From Litorivita pollutaquae (GTDB lineage Bacteria > Pseudomonadota > Alphaproteobacteria > Rhodobacterales > Rhodobacteraceae), in the NCBI RefSeq assembly GCF_003205515.1, contig NZ_KZ826491.1, positions 26,117 through 90,116 of the forward strand: 64,000 bases of DNA, written 5' to 3'. Each line of letters begins with the position of its first letter. The first letter of the stretch is position 1. This document shows positions 1 to 8,545 of the stretch, piece by piece. A model generated the notes under the pieces. It was not told the DNA's origin and ran no database searches. It saw only the letters and a program-made list of their open reading frames with translations. Both the position numbers and the translations under genes were made by a program.

Positions 1-971
1 GGAAGGCGATGGATCATCGACATATATTCTGCTTCGATCCGCTCCAGATCGAGCGGGAACAAATCGGCACGGAAATGATCCGGCACGCCATATTGGAACC
101 GCGCGGGGGCGTTTCTTTCGTAGGGGCCAAGAAGCCAGCCGCCGCGTTCTTCGCGCACATACCATTTGGCATCGGCATCGCGCAAAACCGGATGCTCCGG
201 CCCGCCGTTTTTGCGATATGCAACCAAAGCCGGATCGGGTTCGGTGACGATGAATTGATGCTCGACCGGAATGGCGGGGATCTTGAGACCCAAGAGTTGC
301 GCCGTGCGCTGCGCATGGTTGCCGGTCGCGGTAACCACATGTTCGGCAGTGATGATCTGCTGCTCGCCTGAAGGCACCAAATTGCCGCCCTTTTCGACCA
401 TCTTGGTCAGGGTCACGCGCCATTCCGATCCGGTCCATTCATAACCGTCCACTTGCCATTTGCGCGCAATTACCACGCCGCGCTGCCGCGCGCCCTTGGC
501 CATGGCCATGGTCACATCGGCGGGGTTGATATAGCCGTCGGTCGGGTGGAAAATCGCCCCCTCAAGATCGTCTGTGCGCAACAACGGCCACCGCTCGTTC
601 ATCTGTGCGGGCGTCATCCATTCATATGGCACCCCGCAGGTTTCTGCCGTGGTGGCGTAGAGCATATATTCATCCATGCGCGCCTTTGTCTGGGCCATAC
701 GCAGGTTGCCGACCACGGAAAATCCAGCGTTGAGGCCGGTTTCGGCCTCCAGCGTTTTGTAGAACTCGACCGAATATTGGTGAATATGGGTCGTGGCAAA
801 GGACATGTTGAATAACGGCAACAACCCCGCTGCGTGCCATGTGCTGCCGGACGTCAGCTCGTCGCGTTCCAAAAGCATGACGTCAGCCCATCCCGCGCGC
901 GCCAGATGATAGGCAACCGAGGTGCCGACAGCGCCTCCGCCAACAACCAAGGCTTTGACATGCGTTTTCAT
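1..971 (-). CDS. FAD-dependent oxidoreductase, dimethylglycine/sarcosine dehydrogenase type (N-terminal part, cut by window edge)
   Basis: The reverse strand is open from an ATG at 971 to base 1, giving about 323 residues without a stop, so the gene continues beyond the window. The N-terminus has a dinucleotide-binding fold (VVGGGAVGTSVAYHLARAG). It is followed by a GSTWHAAGL segment, the context in which dimethylglycine and sarcosine dehydrogenases attach FAD to histidine. These enzymes oxidatively demethylate methylated glycines and pass one-carbon units to folate through a C-terminal GcvT-like domain, which would lie outside the window. An AGGAG ribosome site sits just before the ATG. The family is clear; the exact substrate is not. 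Confidence 0.85.
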   Translation of the reverse strand, partial: MKTHVKALVVGGGAVGTSVAYHLARAGWADVMLLERDELTSGSTWHAAGLLPLFNMSFATTHIHQYSVEFYKTLEAETGLNAGFSVVGNLRMAQTKARMDEYMLYATTAETCGVPYEWMTPAQMNERWPLLRTDDLEGAIFHPTDGYINPADVTMAMAKGARQRGVVIARKWQVDGYEWTGSEWRVTLTKMVEKGGNLVPSGEQQIITAEHVVTATGNHAQRTAQLLGLKIPAIPVEHQFIVTEPDPALVAYRKNGGPEHPVLRDADAKWYVREERGGWLLGPYERNAPARFQYGVPDHFRADLFPLDLERIEAEYMSMIHRL

Positions 972-1610
972 GGCGCTCACTCCTGCAAATCCGTTCCTCA
1001 AGATATGGCGGACCTGCGCGCAACGCGGCGCATTTCCTCCGACAGGGTAGCGTTCAAATGCGACGCGCCGACGGTTTTGGGATAGTGCGCCGCCGAATTC
1101 CGGCCTGTGTGAGGTGCATATTCACCGCGCGGCGGCTGATCGCTCCGGCGATGTTACGCGATCTGACACGCTCGCGTAACTTGAGACAATATGGCCCTAT
1201 CTCATCGCAAGGCCCCTGTGACAGATTTCTGCGCGCTCGGGTCTGGCAAGCCAATACCGTCTTGCGGCGCCCACGACGTGCGCGGCGAGCTCTTCAGCGT
1301 GCAGAGCCGCCAATGATTTGCAGGGCCTGACCCAGACTCTGCGCCATACCCTTGTTTACGGCAATCCGGCGCGCTCAGCGGGGCATATGGTCTCCGATCG
1401 ATCGGCTGATGGCTTGGCGCACCTGCGTGCAGGGGTCATTTTGCAATGTCGCGCCGGTTTTGTCTTCTTCGGTCCACCGCATATCTGCTGCCGTAAGGCG
1501 CCAAAAACGCGGCACCAACAATACCGTAGTTGCCGCAATTTAATTGGGCTGATAGAAGGGAGGATAAAGCGGGGTAAGAACGCCGCACCCCTAAGATCAA
1601 GGACAGGATT
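972..1610. other. Intergenic region between the oxidoreductase and panC
   Basis: About 640 bases separate two divergently read genes, so promoters for both should lie here. Overlapping open frames exist on both strands but none shows a recognisable protein. The only stretch I would keep as a possible small gene is on the minus strand at 1375-1515 (listed separately). No convincing hairpin, tRNA or riboswitch was seen. Confidence 0.5.
1375..1515 (-). CDS. Possible small protein of 46 aa, unknown
   Basis: A short frame from a GTG (1515-1513) to TGA (1377-1375) would encode a 46-residue basic/acidic mixed peptide ending SIGDHMPR. An internal ATG at 1482 would give 35 residues. The amino-acid composition looks protein-like (few runs, balanced charges), but no clear ribosome site precedes either start and I recognise no family. 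It lies divergently upstream of panC. It may equally be leader or chance sequence. Confidence 0.25.
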   Translation of the reverse strand: MPRFWRLTAADMRWTEEDKTGATLQNDPCTQVRQAISRSIGDHMPR

Positions 1611-2456
1611 TTGGAGATTTTCCGTACAATCAACGGGCTGCGCGGATGCGTGCAGGCGTGGCGGCAAACCGGTGCAAAGGTGGGGTTCGTGCCGACCATG
1701 GGCTTTCTGCACGACGGGCATTTGTCTTTGGTGCGCCGCGCGCAATCCCATGCGGACCGCTGTGTTGTATCCATTTTCGTCAACCCGACGCAGTTCGGAC
1801 AAGCTGCCGATCTGGATGCCTATCCCCGCAACGAAGCGCGCGATCTCGACATGTTGGAAGCACAAGGCGTCGATGCTGTTTTCATTCCCGAAGTCAACGA
1901 AATCTATGCTCCCGGCGACGAAACCATTGTCGAAACCACGCGGTTGGCGAATATCCTGCACGGGCAAGTGCGCCCCGGTCATTATCGCGGTGTCGCCTCG
2001 GTGGTCACACGTTTGTTCAATATTGTGCAGCCTGATGTCGCCGTCTTCGGAGAAAAAGACTATCAGCAATTGCAGGTGATCCGCCGTATGGTGCGCGATT
2101 TACATATGCCGATTGAAATCATCGGCGGGCCTACGGTCCGCGAGGCGGACGGCTTGGCGATGTCCTCGCGCAATGTGCGTTTGACCGATGCGGACCGCGC
2201 CGCAGCCGTGGTATTGAGCCGCGCGTTAGACGCTGCAGAAGCCGTCGCCACCACGGGCGGCACGGTTGAAAGCATTCGCGCCGTGATCCAAGACACGATC
2301 GATGCAGAGCCGCGCGCCACACTGACCGGCCTCGATACGGTCCACCACAGCGATCTGACCGAAATGTCCGGATCGCTCGGCGCGCCGCTGGCGGTGATGA
2401 TATCTGCGCAATTTTCCGACATTCTCTTGATTGACCAAAGGGTGATACAGCCATGA
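1611..2456 (+). CDS. panC: Pantothenate synthetase (pantoate--beta-alanine ligase)
   Basis: PanC condenses D-pantoate and beta-alanine with ATP to give pantothenate, the last step of vitamin B5 synthesis, in the cytoplasm. The 281-residue product has the usual length and N-terminal layout. The nucleotide-binding HIGH-type motif is seen as [10 protein letters not shown], the conserved FVNPTQF follows, and the C-terminal KMSKS-like segment is MSSRNVRL. The start used is TTG at 1611, placed by alignment to the usual family N-terminus and preceded by AAGGACAGG; no ATG occurs near enough. Its stop overlaps the start of panB (ATGA), so the two genes are translationally coupled. Confidence 0.95.
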   Translation: MEIFRTINGLRGCVQAWRQTGAKVGFVPTMGFLHDGHLSLVRRAQSHADRCVVSIFVNPTQFGQAADLDAYPRNEARDLDMLEAQGVDAVFIPEVNEIYAPGDETIVETTRLANILHGQVRPGHYRGVASVVTRLFNIVQPDVAVFGEKDYQQLQVIRRMVRDLHMPIEIIGGPTVREADGLAMSSRNVRLTDADRAAAVVLSRALDAAEAVATTGGTVESIRAVIQDTIDAEPRATLTGLDTVHHSDLTEMSGSLGAPLAVMISAQFSDILLIDQRVIQP

Positions 2457-3262
2457 GCATACAAACCACAATCCGTCGCACCACCGTGCCGCAAATCGCA
2501 AATCGCAAGGGCGGCGAGCCGATTGTCTCGTTGACCTCCTATCACGCTCATACAGCAACGATTGTTGATGGCTACGCCGATTTCATCCTTGTTGGGGACA
2601 GCCTTGGCATGGTCATGCACGGTATGGACAGCACTGTTGGCGTCTCGCTGGATTTGATGATCACCCATGGTCAGGCCGTGGTGCGCGGCACGCAAAAGGC
2701 GCTCATTGTTGTCGACATGCCCTTCGGCACCTATGAAGAAAGCCCGCAACTGGCCTTTCGCAATGCGGCGAAAATCATGAAAGAAACCGGTTGTGGCGCG
2801 GTGAAACTGGAAGGCGGCGCGCGCATGGGGGAGACGATTCGCTTTTTGACCGAACGCGGCATTCCGGTGATGGCGCATATTGGGCTGACCCCGCAATCAA
2901 GCCATGTAATGGGCGGGTTCAAGACCCAAGGTCGCGATGAAGACAGCTGGCCTTTGCATGAAGAAGACGCGCGGGTTGTCACCGAAGCCGGGGCATTCGC
3001 CGTGGTGCTGGAGGGAATGGTCGAACCATTGGCCGCGAAGATCACCAAGCAAGTAGCCATTCCTACCATCGGGATCGGGGCCTCTGCCGACTGTGACGGA
3101 CAGATTTTGGTGCTTGAAGATATGCTCGGGTTGAACAAATGGACGCCGAAGTTTGTGAAAACATACGGCGACCTTGGCCCCGCAATCGAGCGGGCCGTGG
3201 CAGAGTATGCCGCAGAGGTCAAATCCCGCGCCTTCCCAAGCGAGGATCAAATCTATCGCTGA
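2453..3262 (+). CDS. panB: 3-methyl-2-oxobutanoate hydroxymethyltransferase (ketopantoate hydroxymethyltransferase)
   Basis: PanB transfers a hydroxymethyl group from methylene-tetrahydrofolate to 2-oxoisovalerate, giving ketopantoate, the first committed step toward pantothenate. The 269-residue protein shows the family signatures: the metal-binding [11 protein letters not shown] region, KLEGG in the middle, [10 protein letters not shown], and IPTIGIGAS with DGQILV near the C-terminus. It overlaps panC by 4 bases (ATGA), a two-gene operon for coenzyme A precursor supply. No terminator is evident before the oppositely oriented next gene, which ends only 7 bases away. Confidence 0.96.
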   Translation: MSIQTTIRRTTVPQIANRKGGEPIVSLTSYHAHTATIVDGYADFILVGDSLGMVMHGMDSTVGVSLDLMITHGQAVVRGTQKALIVVDMPFGTYEESPQLAFRNAAKIMKETGCGAVKLEGGARMGETIRFLTERGIPVMAHIGLTPQSSHVMGGFKTQGRDEDSWPLHEEDARVVTEAGAFAVVLEGMVEPLAAKITKQVAIPTIGIGASADCDGQILVLEDMLGLNKWTPKFVKTYGDLGPAIERAVAEYAAEVKSRAFPSEDQIYR

Positions 3263-3268
3263 GCGCGA

Positions 3269-3679
3269 TTATGCAGCTTTGGCGCGGTTCCAATCGGGCA
3301 CATAGGCGGCGCGCAAATTGTTGCGCAATTCCCATGCGTTCTGAGCGAAATCGCGCACATCGCGGAAACTGTGGACATAGACTTCGACCTCGCGCCCTTC
3401 ACCGAGAACCGAAATGATCTCCTGATGCACGCGGGCTTTGATCTTTCCAGATTGAGAGAGCTGGTCACTATGGGTTGCTCTGAAATCGTCCAGCCGCTCG
3501 GTCAGTGCCCGCCCTGTTAATCCGACATAGACAGGCATGTTGTCGACAACCATGGCAAAAACTGCGGGGCGGTCCGGCACCAGACCCTCGAAACGCAACG
3601 ATCCATTTGCATCCAAGCACCATACGCCAACGTAGGCCAATGTATCGCGCCAAAACGGCGCCGTGTTGTTCACCATCAT
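3269..3679 (-). CDS. GIY-YIG nuclease-like domain protein
   Basis: The frame could start further upstream, but an excellent AGGAGG site lies directly before ATG-ATG at 3679/3676, giving about 136 residues. The middle has VFAMVVDNMPVYVGLTG followed by LTERLDDFR, matching the shape of a GIY-YIG catalytic strand pair (hydrophobic-Y/F...YVG) with the conserved arginine-rich helix after it. Such domains cut or nick nucleic acids in repair, restriction or mobile elements. No partner domain is present, so the job is unknown. It is convergent with panB. Confidence 0.65.
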   Translation of the reverse strand: MMVNNTAPFWRDTLAYVGVWCLDANGSLRFEGLVPDRPAVFAMVVDNMPVYVGLTGRALTERLDDFRATHSDQLSQSGKIKARVHQEIISVLGEGREVEVYVHSFRDVRDFAQNAWELRNNLRAAYVPDWNRAKAA

Positions 3680-3897
3680 CTTTCCTCCTACCAAAAACAA
3701 AGGGCTTGCTTGCCGCACGCAACGCGCACCCTCACAAACACCATGAGATATCAAAGAAGGAAGAGAGCTAATACTTTGCCAAAGGCGGGTGAAACACCAG
3801 CGGAGCCTCGCCGATTGCCTTTGTTTTAGGCGAAGACGCGCGATGCTGCGCAAATGCGCGCCCCTCTTTGCGGGCGGCGCGCGCCATTTGTAAGCGG

Positions 3898-4884
3898 TTA
3901 CAGCATCGCGGGCACGACCTGATCCGGTGGACGATGACCGTCGGCGTATGTCTTGATGTTCAACAACACCTTCTCACCCATTTCGATCCGCCCCTCAACG
4001 GTCGCCGATCCCATATGCGGCAGCAAAAGCACATTGGGCAATTCACGCAGCGCCGGGGCGATTTCCCACCCGTGTTCATAGACGTCCAACCCCGCACCGG
4101 CCAATTCACCGGCGCGCAGCATCCGTACCATCGCGTTTTCGTCGATCACTTCGCCGCGTGACGTGTTCACGATCATCGCATCCGGTTTCATCAACTTCAG
4201 CCGCCGGGCGTTCAACAAATGATAGGTCGATGGCGTGTGTGGGCAGTTGATTGACAAGATGTCCATCCGTGCCACCATCTGATCGAGGCTTTCCCAAAAA
4301 GTTGCCTCAAGCCGATCTTCAACCTCGGGGCGCAGACGTTTGCGATTGTGGTAATGCACCTGCATGCCAAACGCTGTAGCGCGGCGAGCCACGGCTTGCC
4401 CGACATGACCCATGCCCAAAATGCCCAAACGGCGCCCGCTCACGCGACGACCCAGCAGAGCCGTCGGTGACCATCCGGTCCATTCGCCCGAGGTCATATG
4501 GCTCAGGCCTTCGGGAATGCGCCGCGTCGAGCCGAGAATCAGCGCCATGGTCATATCGGCGGTGTCTTCGGCGGAAACGCCGGGCGTATTAGAGACAAGA
4601 ATGCCGCGTTGTCGGGCGGTTTGCACGTCGATGTGATCCACGCCGGCACCATAATTGGCAATCAGGCGCAATTGCGGTCCTGCCTGCGCGATCAAGGCCG
4701 CATCAATGGTATCGGTCAATGTGGGAACAAGCACATCGGCTGTGCGCATGGCATCCGCCAACTCTTCGCGGCTCATCGGCGTATCGTCTTCGCGCAATGC
4801 CACGTTGAACAATTCGCTCATACGCGTTTCAACAGCATCAGGCAGGCGTCGCGTAACAACAACACTCAAACGGGGTGATGGCAT
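3898..4884 (-). CDS. D-2-hydroxyacid dehydrogenase (glyoxylate/hydroxypyruvate reductase type)
   Basis: This 328-residue cytoplasmic NAD(P)H enzyme should interconvert 2-oxoacids such as glyoxylate or hydroxypyruvate and D-2-hydroxyacids. It has the NAD-binding GILGMGHVGQAVA motif and the catalytic Arg (NTSRGEVIDE), Glu (GLDVYEHGWE) and His (LLPHMGSAT). The start at 4884 follows a strong GAGGAGG; the longer upstream frame has low-complexity residues and is rejected. It is read divergently from the SH3 gene at 5011. The subfamily points to glyoxylate reductase, but substrate cannot be fixed from sequence alone. Confidence 0.9.
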   Translation of the reverse strand: MPSPRLSVVVTRRLPDAVETRMSELFNVALREDDTPMSREELADAMRTADVLVPTLTDTIDAALIAQAGPQLRLIANYGAGVDHIDVQTARQRGILVSNTPGVSAEDTADMTMALILGSTRRIPEGLSHMTSGEWTGWSPTALLGRRVSGRRLGILGMGHVGQAVARRATAFGMQVHYHNRKRLRPEVEDRLEATFWESLDQMVARMDILSINCPHTPSTYHLLNARRLKLMKPDAMIVNTSRGEVIDENAMVRMLRAGELAGAGLDVYEHGWEIAPALRELPNVLLLPHMGSATVEGRIEMGEKVLLNIKTYADGHRPPDQVVPAML

Positions 4885-5010
4885 AGGGGCCTCCTCATCC
4901 TTCCAAAGCCGACGGTTCTGTGGCATCAAAGCCCATAGACAGCCGAGGCACAAGAACCCCGCGCAAAAACAAATAAGTTTCGAGCCATCAGAACCCAGCA
5001 AGCAGACCCT

Positions 5011-5544
5011 ATGACACAGCAAATGAGACGGATTTTCCTGTGCGCCGCCGCGATGAGGATCGCGGTGATGATCGTCGCCGTGATCTTTGTGACCGCAAAA
5101 CCTGCATTGGCACAAGAGCGCGGCAGCGTGACCAACCTGCCATTGCCGCGGTTCGTTTCAATGAAAGCCACCGAGGGCAACGTGCGGCGCGGCCCGTCTT
5201 TGACCCACCGTGTCGATTGGGTGTTCAAACGCCGCGAGATGCCGCTTGAGATCACCGCAGAGCACGGCCATTGGCGGCGCGTGCGTGATCGCGACGGCGC
5301 GGGTGGCTGGGTGCATTATTCGCTTTTGTCCGGTGTGCGCACCGTGATCGTCGAAAAAGACATGCTGCCGCTGCTGAAGAAACCACAAGATGGGACCCCC
5401 ATTACCGCACGGTTGGAGCTGGGCGTGATTGCACGGTTGAACGATTGCACCCCCGATTGGTGTTATCTCAATGCCGGTGGCTATAAAGGTTGGGCGCCGA
5501 AATCGGCACTTTGGGGCGTTGCTCCCGACGAGATCCGCGAATAG
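5011..5544 (+). CDS. Exported SH3-domain protein
   Basis: A 177-residue protein begins with a hydrophobic export segment ending ALAQ, typical of signal peptidase I cleavage. It then has bacterial SH3-like folds: MKATEGNVRRGPSLTHRVDWVF is the usual N-VR-GPS entry, and WHYSLLSG-like and GGYKGWAPKSALWG segments follow. Such periplasmic SH3 proteins bind peptidoglycan or partner proteins; no enzyme activity is apparent. Alternative starts exist at 5023 and 5053 within the signal region. It is divergent from the hydroxyacid dehydrogenase. Confidence 0.8.
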   Translation: MTQQMRRIFLCAAAMRIAVMIVAVIFVTAKPALAQERGSVTNLPLPRFVSMKATEGNVRRGPSLTHRVDWVFKRREMPLEITAEHGHWRRVRDRDGAGGWVHYSLLSGVRTVIVEKDMLPLLKKPQDGTPITARLELGVIARLNDCTPDWCYLNAGGYKGWAPKSALWGVAPDEIRE

Positions 5545-5605
5545 CTTGCCCGCAGGGGAAATGGCGCTAGCGTGGAACAAAGTCCCATCTTGGAATCCAT
5601 GCCCC

Positions 5606-7039
5606 ATGCCCGACCTTCTGTTGATGTCCCTTCTCCGCCCGCTCTCGCGACGTCTGCGCGCCCCTATGCGGAAGCCTGCGGGGTTCCGGCCGCGCTTGGC
5701 CGCGCTGTCCTTGTCGATGCTCTTGGCGCTAAGCCTGTGGGGCGTGGCGGCGGTGCCCGTGTCTGCGCAAATCGCCACCGAGCAACCCAGCGGCACCATC
5801 ACCGTCAGCGACAACGCCGCGCAAGACGCGGCCATCGCGCGCCGTATCCGTGACATTTTGGGAGAACTGGACGGCTATGACGACATTTCGGTCACCGTGA
5901 CGTCAGGCATTGTCACCCTGCGCGGCATCACGCCGGATGCGGCCACGACCACACGGCTGGACGAGCTGGTGTCCCGTGTCGAAGGCGTTGTGGCGATTGA
6001 AAACGAGGTCGCAGAAACCACCGATGTCGCCGAACGGTTGTCGCCGTTGGTTGACCGGTTGCGCGAACGTATCGCAACTGTCGTGAGCTATCTGCCGCTG
6101 CTGGCGATTGCGATTGCGGCATTTTGCGCTGTGGTCATGCTCGGATTCGCAATCGCCCGGCGGCAGCAACCCTGGACGCGCATGGCGCCGAACGCTTTTA
6201 TTGCAGATATCTACCGGCAGATTTTGCGGCTGGTGACCGTGATCACTGCGCTGGTGGTGGCGCTTGATATCTTGGGCGCCACAGCGCTGCTTTCGACCAT
6301 CCTCGGGGCGGCAGGGATCGCGGGATTGGCCATTGGTTTTGCGGTCAAGGATACGGTGGAAAATTTCATCGCCTCGGTGTTGCTATCGATCCGCCAGCCC
6401 TTCAAACCCAATGACACGATCGAGATCGACGGCGACACTGGCAATGTGATCCGCATGACCGCACGTGCTACCATTCTGCTCAGCTTTGACGGCAACCATA
6501 TCCGCATTCCCAATTCCACGGTGTTTAAATCACGGATCATCAATTACACCCGCAATGACGAGCGGCGGCTTACCTTTGACATCGGCGTCGCACCGGATGC
6601 GGATCTGGCCTCGGCGCAGCAGGTGGCGTTGGTGGCGCTGCAAGAACTGCCCTTTGTCTTGGCCGAGCCTGCGCCGAACGCATGGCTGTCGGGCATCGGT
6701 GACAGCACCGTGACCTTGAGCTTGGCGGCGTGGATCAAGCAAAGTGAAACCTCGCTGGTCATGGCACAAAGCGAGGCGATTCGGCATAGCCTCACGGCTT
6801 TAACAGAGGCCGGTATCGACATGCCTGAACCGACTTACCGTTTGCGCGGCATGACCGCCGCTGCCCCCGCCGCCTCAAGCGAGCCGGCTACCACCGCCCC
6901 ACCGGCACGCGCAAAACCGATTCCCGGGCATGGGACCGGCGCGGAGGCAGAAGCCTCGTTAAAATCAATGGTCAACGAGGAACGGGAGGCTCTGGCAGAC
7001 GCAGATTTGCTAAACCGCGAAGGTGCAAACCAAGAATAG
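5606..7039 (+). CDS. BON-domain mechanosensitive channel, MscS family
   Basis: The protein begins with a basic stretch and a hydrophobic signal ending VSAQ. A BON-like domain follows (about residues 70-135, with DISVTVTSGIVTLRGI). Three membrane helices and the MscS core come next, with the glycine/alanine-rich pore helix GAAGIAGLAIGFAVKDTVEN and the beta-domain ending in NYTRNDERRLTF. MscS channels open under membrane tension to release solutes on osmotic down-shock. The tail is Pro/Ala-rich and probably disordered. The start is uncertain: ATG codons at 5561, 5606 and 5624 are all possible and none has a strong ribosome site; 5606 gives 477 residues. Confidence 0.85.
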   Translation: MPDLLLMSLLRPLSRRLRAPMRKPAGFRPRLAALSLSMLLALSLWGVAAVPVSAQIATEQPSGTITVSDNAAQDAAIARRIRDILGELDGYDDISVTVTSGIVTLRGITPDAATTTRLDELVSRVEGVVAIENEVAETTDVAERLSPLVDRLRERIATVVSYLPLLAIAIAAFCAVVMLGFAIARRQQPWTRMAPNAFIADIYRQILRLVTVITALVVALDILGATALLSTILGAAGIAGLAIGFAVKDTVENFIASVLLSIRQPFKPNDTIEIDGDTGNVIRMTARATILLSFDGNHIRIPNSTVFKSRIINYTRNDERRLTFDIGVAPDADLASAQQVALVALQELPFVLAEPAPNAWLSGIGDSTVTLSLAAWIKQSETSLVMAQSEAIRHSLTALTEAGIDMPEPTYRLRGMTAAAPAASSEPATTAPPARAKPIPGHGTGAEAEASLKSMVNEEREALADADLLNREGANQE

Positions 7040-7101
7040 CAATTTTTTTCCATCATAGGACTTGATCAGCGCCCGCGTTCGGCGTAATCAGCGGCCTCAG
7101 T

Positions 7102-7176
7102 TGGGATGTAGCCAAGTGGTAAGGCAACTGTTTTTGGTACAGTGTACCGTAGGTTCGAATCCTACCATCCCAGCCA
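7102..7176 (+). tRNA. tRNA-Gln (UUG)
   Basis: The acceptor stem TGGGATG pairs with CATCCCA. The anticodon stem ACTGT/ACAGT encloses the loop TTTTGGT, so the anticodon is TTG. The T-loop reads GGTTCGAATCC and CCA is encoded. A diverged repeat begins 9 bases after the CCA. Confidence 0.97.
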
Positions 7177-7184
7177 ATTTTCTG

Positions 7185-7336
7185 AATTTGTGATGTTCGG
7201 TCAAAATTGGAACCTAACCGGTCCAACTTGGAACCTTGACCTGGCAAGACTGGGGTTTTGGGCCAGAATAGATATTTCCTCTTTTGATTATAAAGTTTCT
7301 GTCGCATTGATGTGAAATCCGAAAATTTACTCGGTA
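7185..7336 (+). repeat. Diverged direct repeat, copy 1
   Basis: This stretch aligns by eye over about 150 bases with 8880-9034. Shared blocks include AATTTGTRATGTTCGGTC, CACCTTGACC/AACCTTGACC, GGGGCCAGAA-type sequence and AAATTTAC near the end. Inside it the unit AACTTGGAACCT/AATTGGAACCT occurs twice. Multiple short repeats near an end are typical of IS21-family termini, so it may be an IS end; that identification is inference. Confidence 0.7.
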
Positions 7337-7374
7337 ATCCCCCCATTTTTTAATGGGGTTCAGCCGTAGAATTC

Positions 7375-7974
7375 ATGCGGCTGTTTTCAGTTTCATGGCG
7401 GTTGTCGAGCACGTTGGATGCCAGCTTCTGTGTCGAAGCTTTGAACGAGGCTATTACCAAATACGGCAAGCCTGAGAGCATGAACAGTGATCAGGGCTCC
7501 CGGTTCACCGGGGCGGTCTGGATCCCCACCCTGACCGATGCCAAAATCAAAATCTCGATGGATGGGCGCGGCCGATACTTGGACAACATCTTCATCGAAC
7601 GGCTCTGGCGATCCCTCAAGCAGGAGGCGGTTTCTTTGCATAAATTGCAGGATGGGTTCCAAGCCGAACGCACCATCAACAACTGGATCGTTTTCTACAA
7701 TGCTGATCGACCGCACACGGCGCTTGATAAACGAACGCCCGACGACGCATACTTTGATGCGATACAGGTGAACCAAGCGGCATGCAACCTAGCCCGGCTA
7801 CATCTTAGCTCAACCGCAAACCTGTCTAGAAAAGCCGGACCACTTCATAATATGACACATAGTAGTCCGAATAGTAGAGATAAGAGAATTTTGCGGAGGT
7901 ACGTTGCGGATGAAAGCGAAAACAGATTGGAAAGGTGTGCGTTGGGAATCCGTAAAGGGTATTGCAAACAATGA
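7375..7974 (+). pseudogene. IS3-family transposase OrfB, C-terminal fragment
   Basis: The reading frame encodes the last part of an IS3-type DDE integrase core. The second catalytic Asp is in NSDQGSRFTG, and the Glu follows 36 residues later in FIERLWRSLK. The usual ending YNADRPHTALDKRTPDDAY is also present. The first catalytic Asp and the whole N-terminus are missing, so it cannot be active. Homology stops near 7770 and the rest of the frame (to 7974) runs into the following gene's leader. It lies between the two ~150-bp repeats, marking a site of past insertion and decay. Confidence 0.88.
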
Positions 7975-8545
7975 CTTCACGCGGGTCATTGGGTTGATAC
8001 CTATTGCCGGTTACCTGATCCTGTTCAACGATGAAATCGCTGGGATGCTTTCTTTCGATGCATTGGCAGGCGTCGGTGAAGGTGAGAGATCGCCTTTCCT
8101 CTTGGACGGCCTGACCAAGCTTCGATTGGTGTTCTTCGGAAGCCTATCCGTGCTCTCCTCGTTTCTGACCTACAGATTGTTCCGTCCAGAAGTGTTGGAG
8201 GTCGCCAAAAACGACCTAGACTTTTCTGAATTAGTAAGACAGCGATACAGCGTCTACGAGCTCGCCCAAATAGAAAAGCACGTTTACTCTAACTCGTGGG
8301 CAGAACGAACCGAGTCCTTTTGGAAATTCTGGGGTACACAGCGCTCCAAGAAGCCTGTGGTTTCAGGTTTTAGGCCAGACGTCAGAGCCCAGATGTTCTC
8401 GAGGCATGGCGACTACATAGGCTTTCTCGCGAGAGAGTGGTGGGACGGTATGATGCACACCTATAAGCCCGCACGAATATGCTCCCTAGTGTTTGGAGTT
8501 GGGGGATATGTCATGTTGGCAGTTCCCAGCTTGGACGTCGCTTAG
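7910..8545 (+). CDS. Orphan membrane protein, unknown
   Basis: The 211-residue product has three probable membrane segments: around IGLIPIAGYLILF, LVFFGSLSVLSSFLTY and ARICSLVFGVGGYVMLAV. A charged cytoplasmic part lies between the second and third. A GGAGG lies upstream; ATG 7910 is preferred, with a TTG at 7904 also possible. The sequence looks AT-richer than its neighbours and sits between an IS3 fragment and the second repeat copy, so it was probably acquired. I recognise no family and can suggest no function. Confidence 0.7.
   Translation: MKAKTDWKGVRWESVKGIANNDFTRVIGLIPIAGYLILFNDEIAGMLSFDALAGVGEGERSPFLLDGLTKLRLVFFGSLSVLSSFLTYRLFRPEVLEVAKNDLDFSELVRQRYSVYELAQIEKHVYSNSWAERTESFWKFWGTQRSKKPVVSGFRPDVRAQMFSRHGDYIGFLAREWWDGMMHTYKPARICSLVFGVGGYVMLAVPSLDVA

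Noticed and set aside
1356..2069. 237-aa minus-strand frame opposite panC
   Set aside because: It is antisense to a clear panC with all family motifs; the product resembles nothing and comes from GC-rich codon bias.
1318..2079. 253-aa plus-strand frame overlapping the panC start
   Set aside because: It runs in a different frame through panC and has no homology; panC explains the region.
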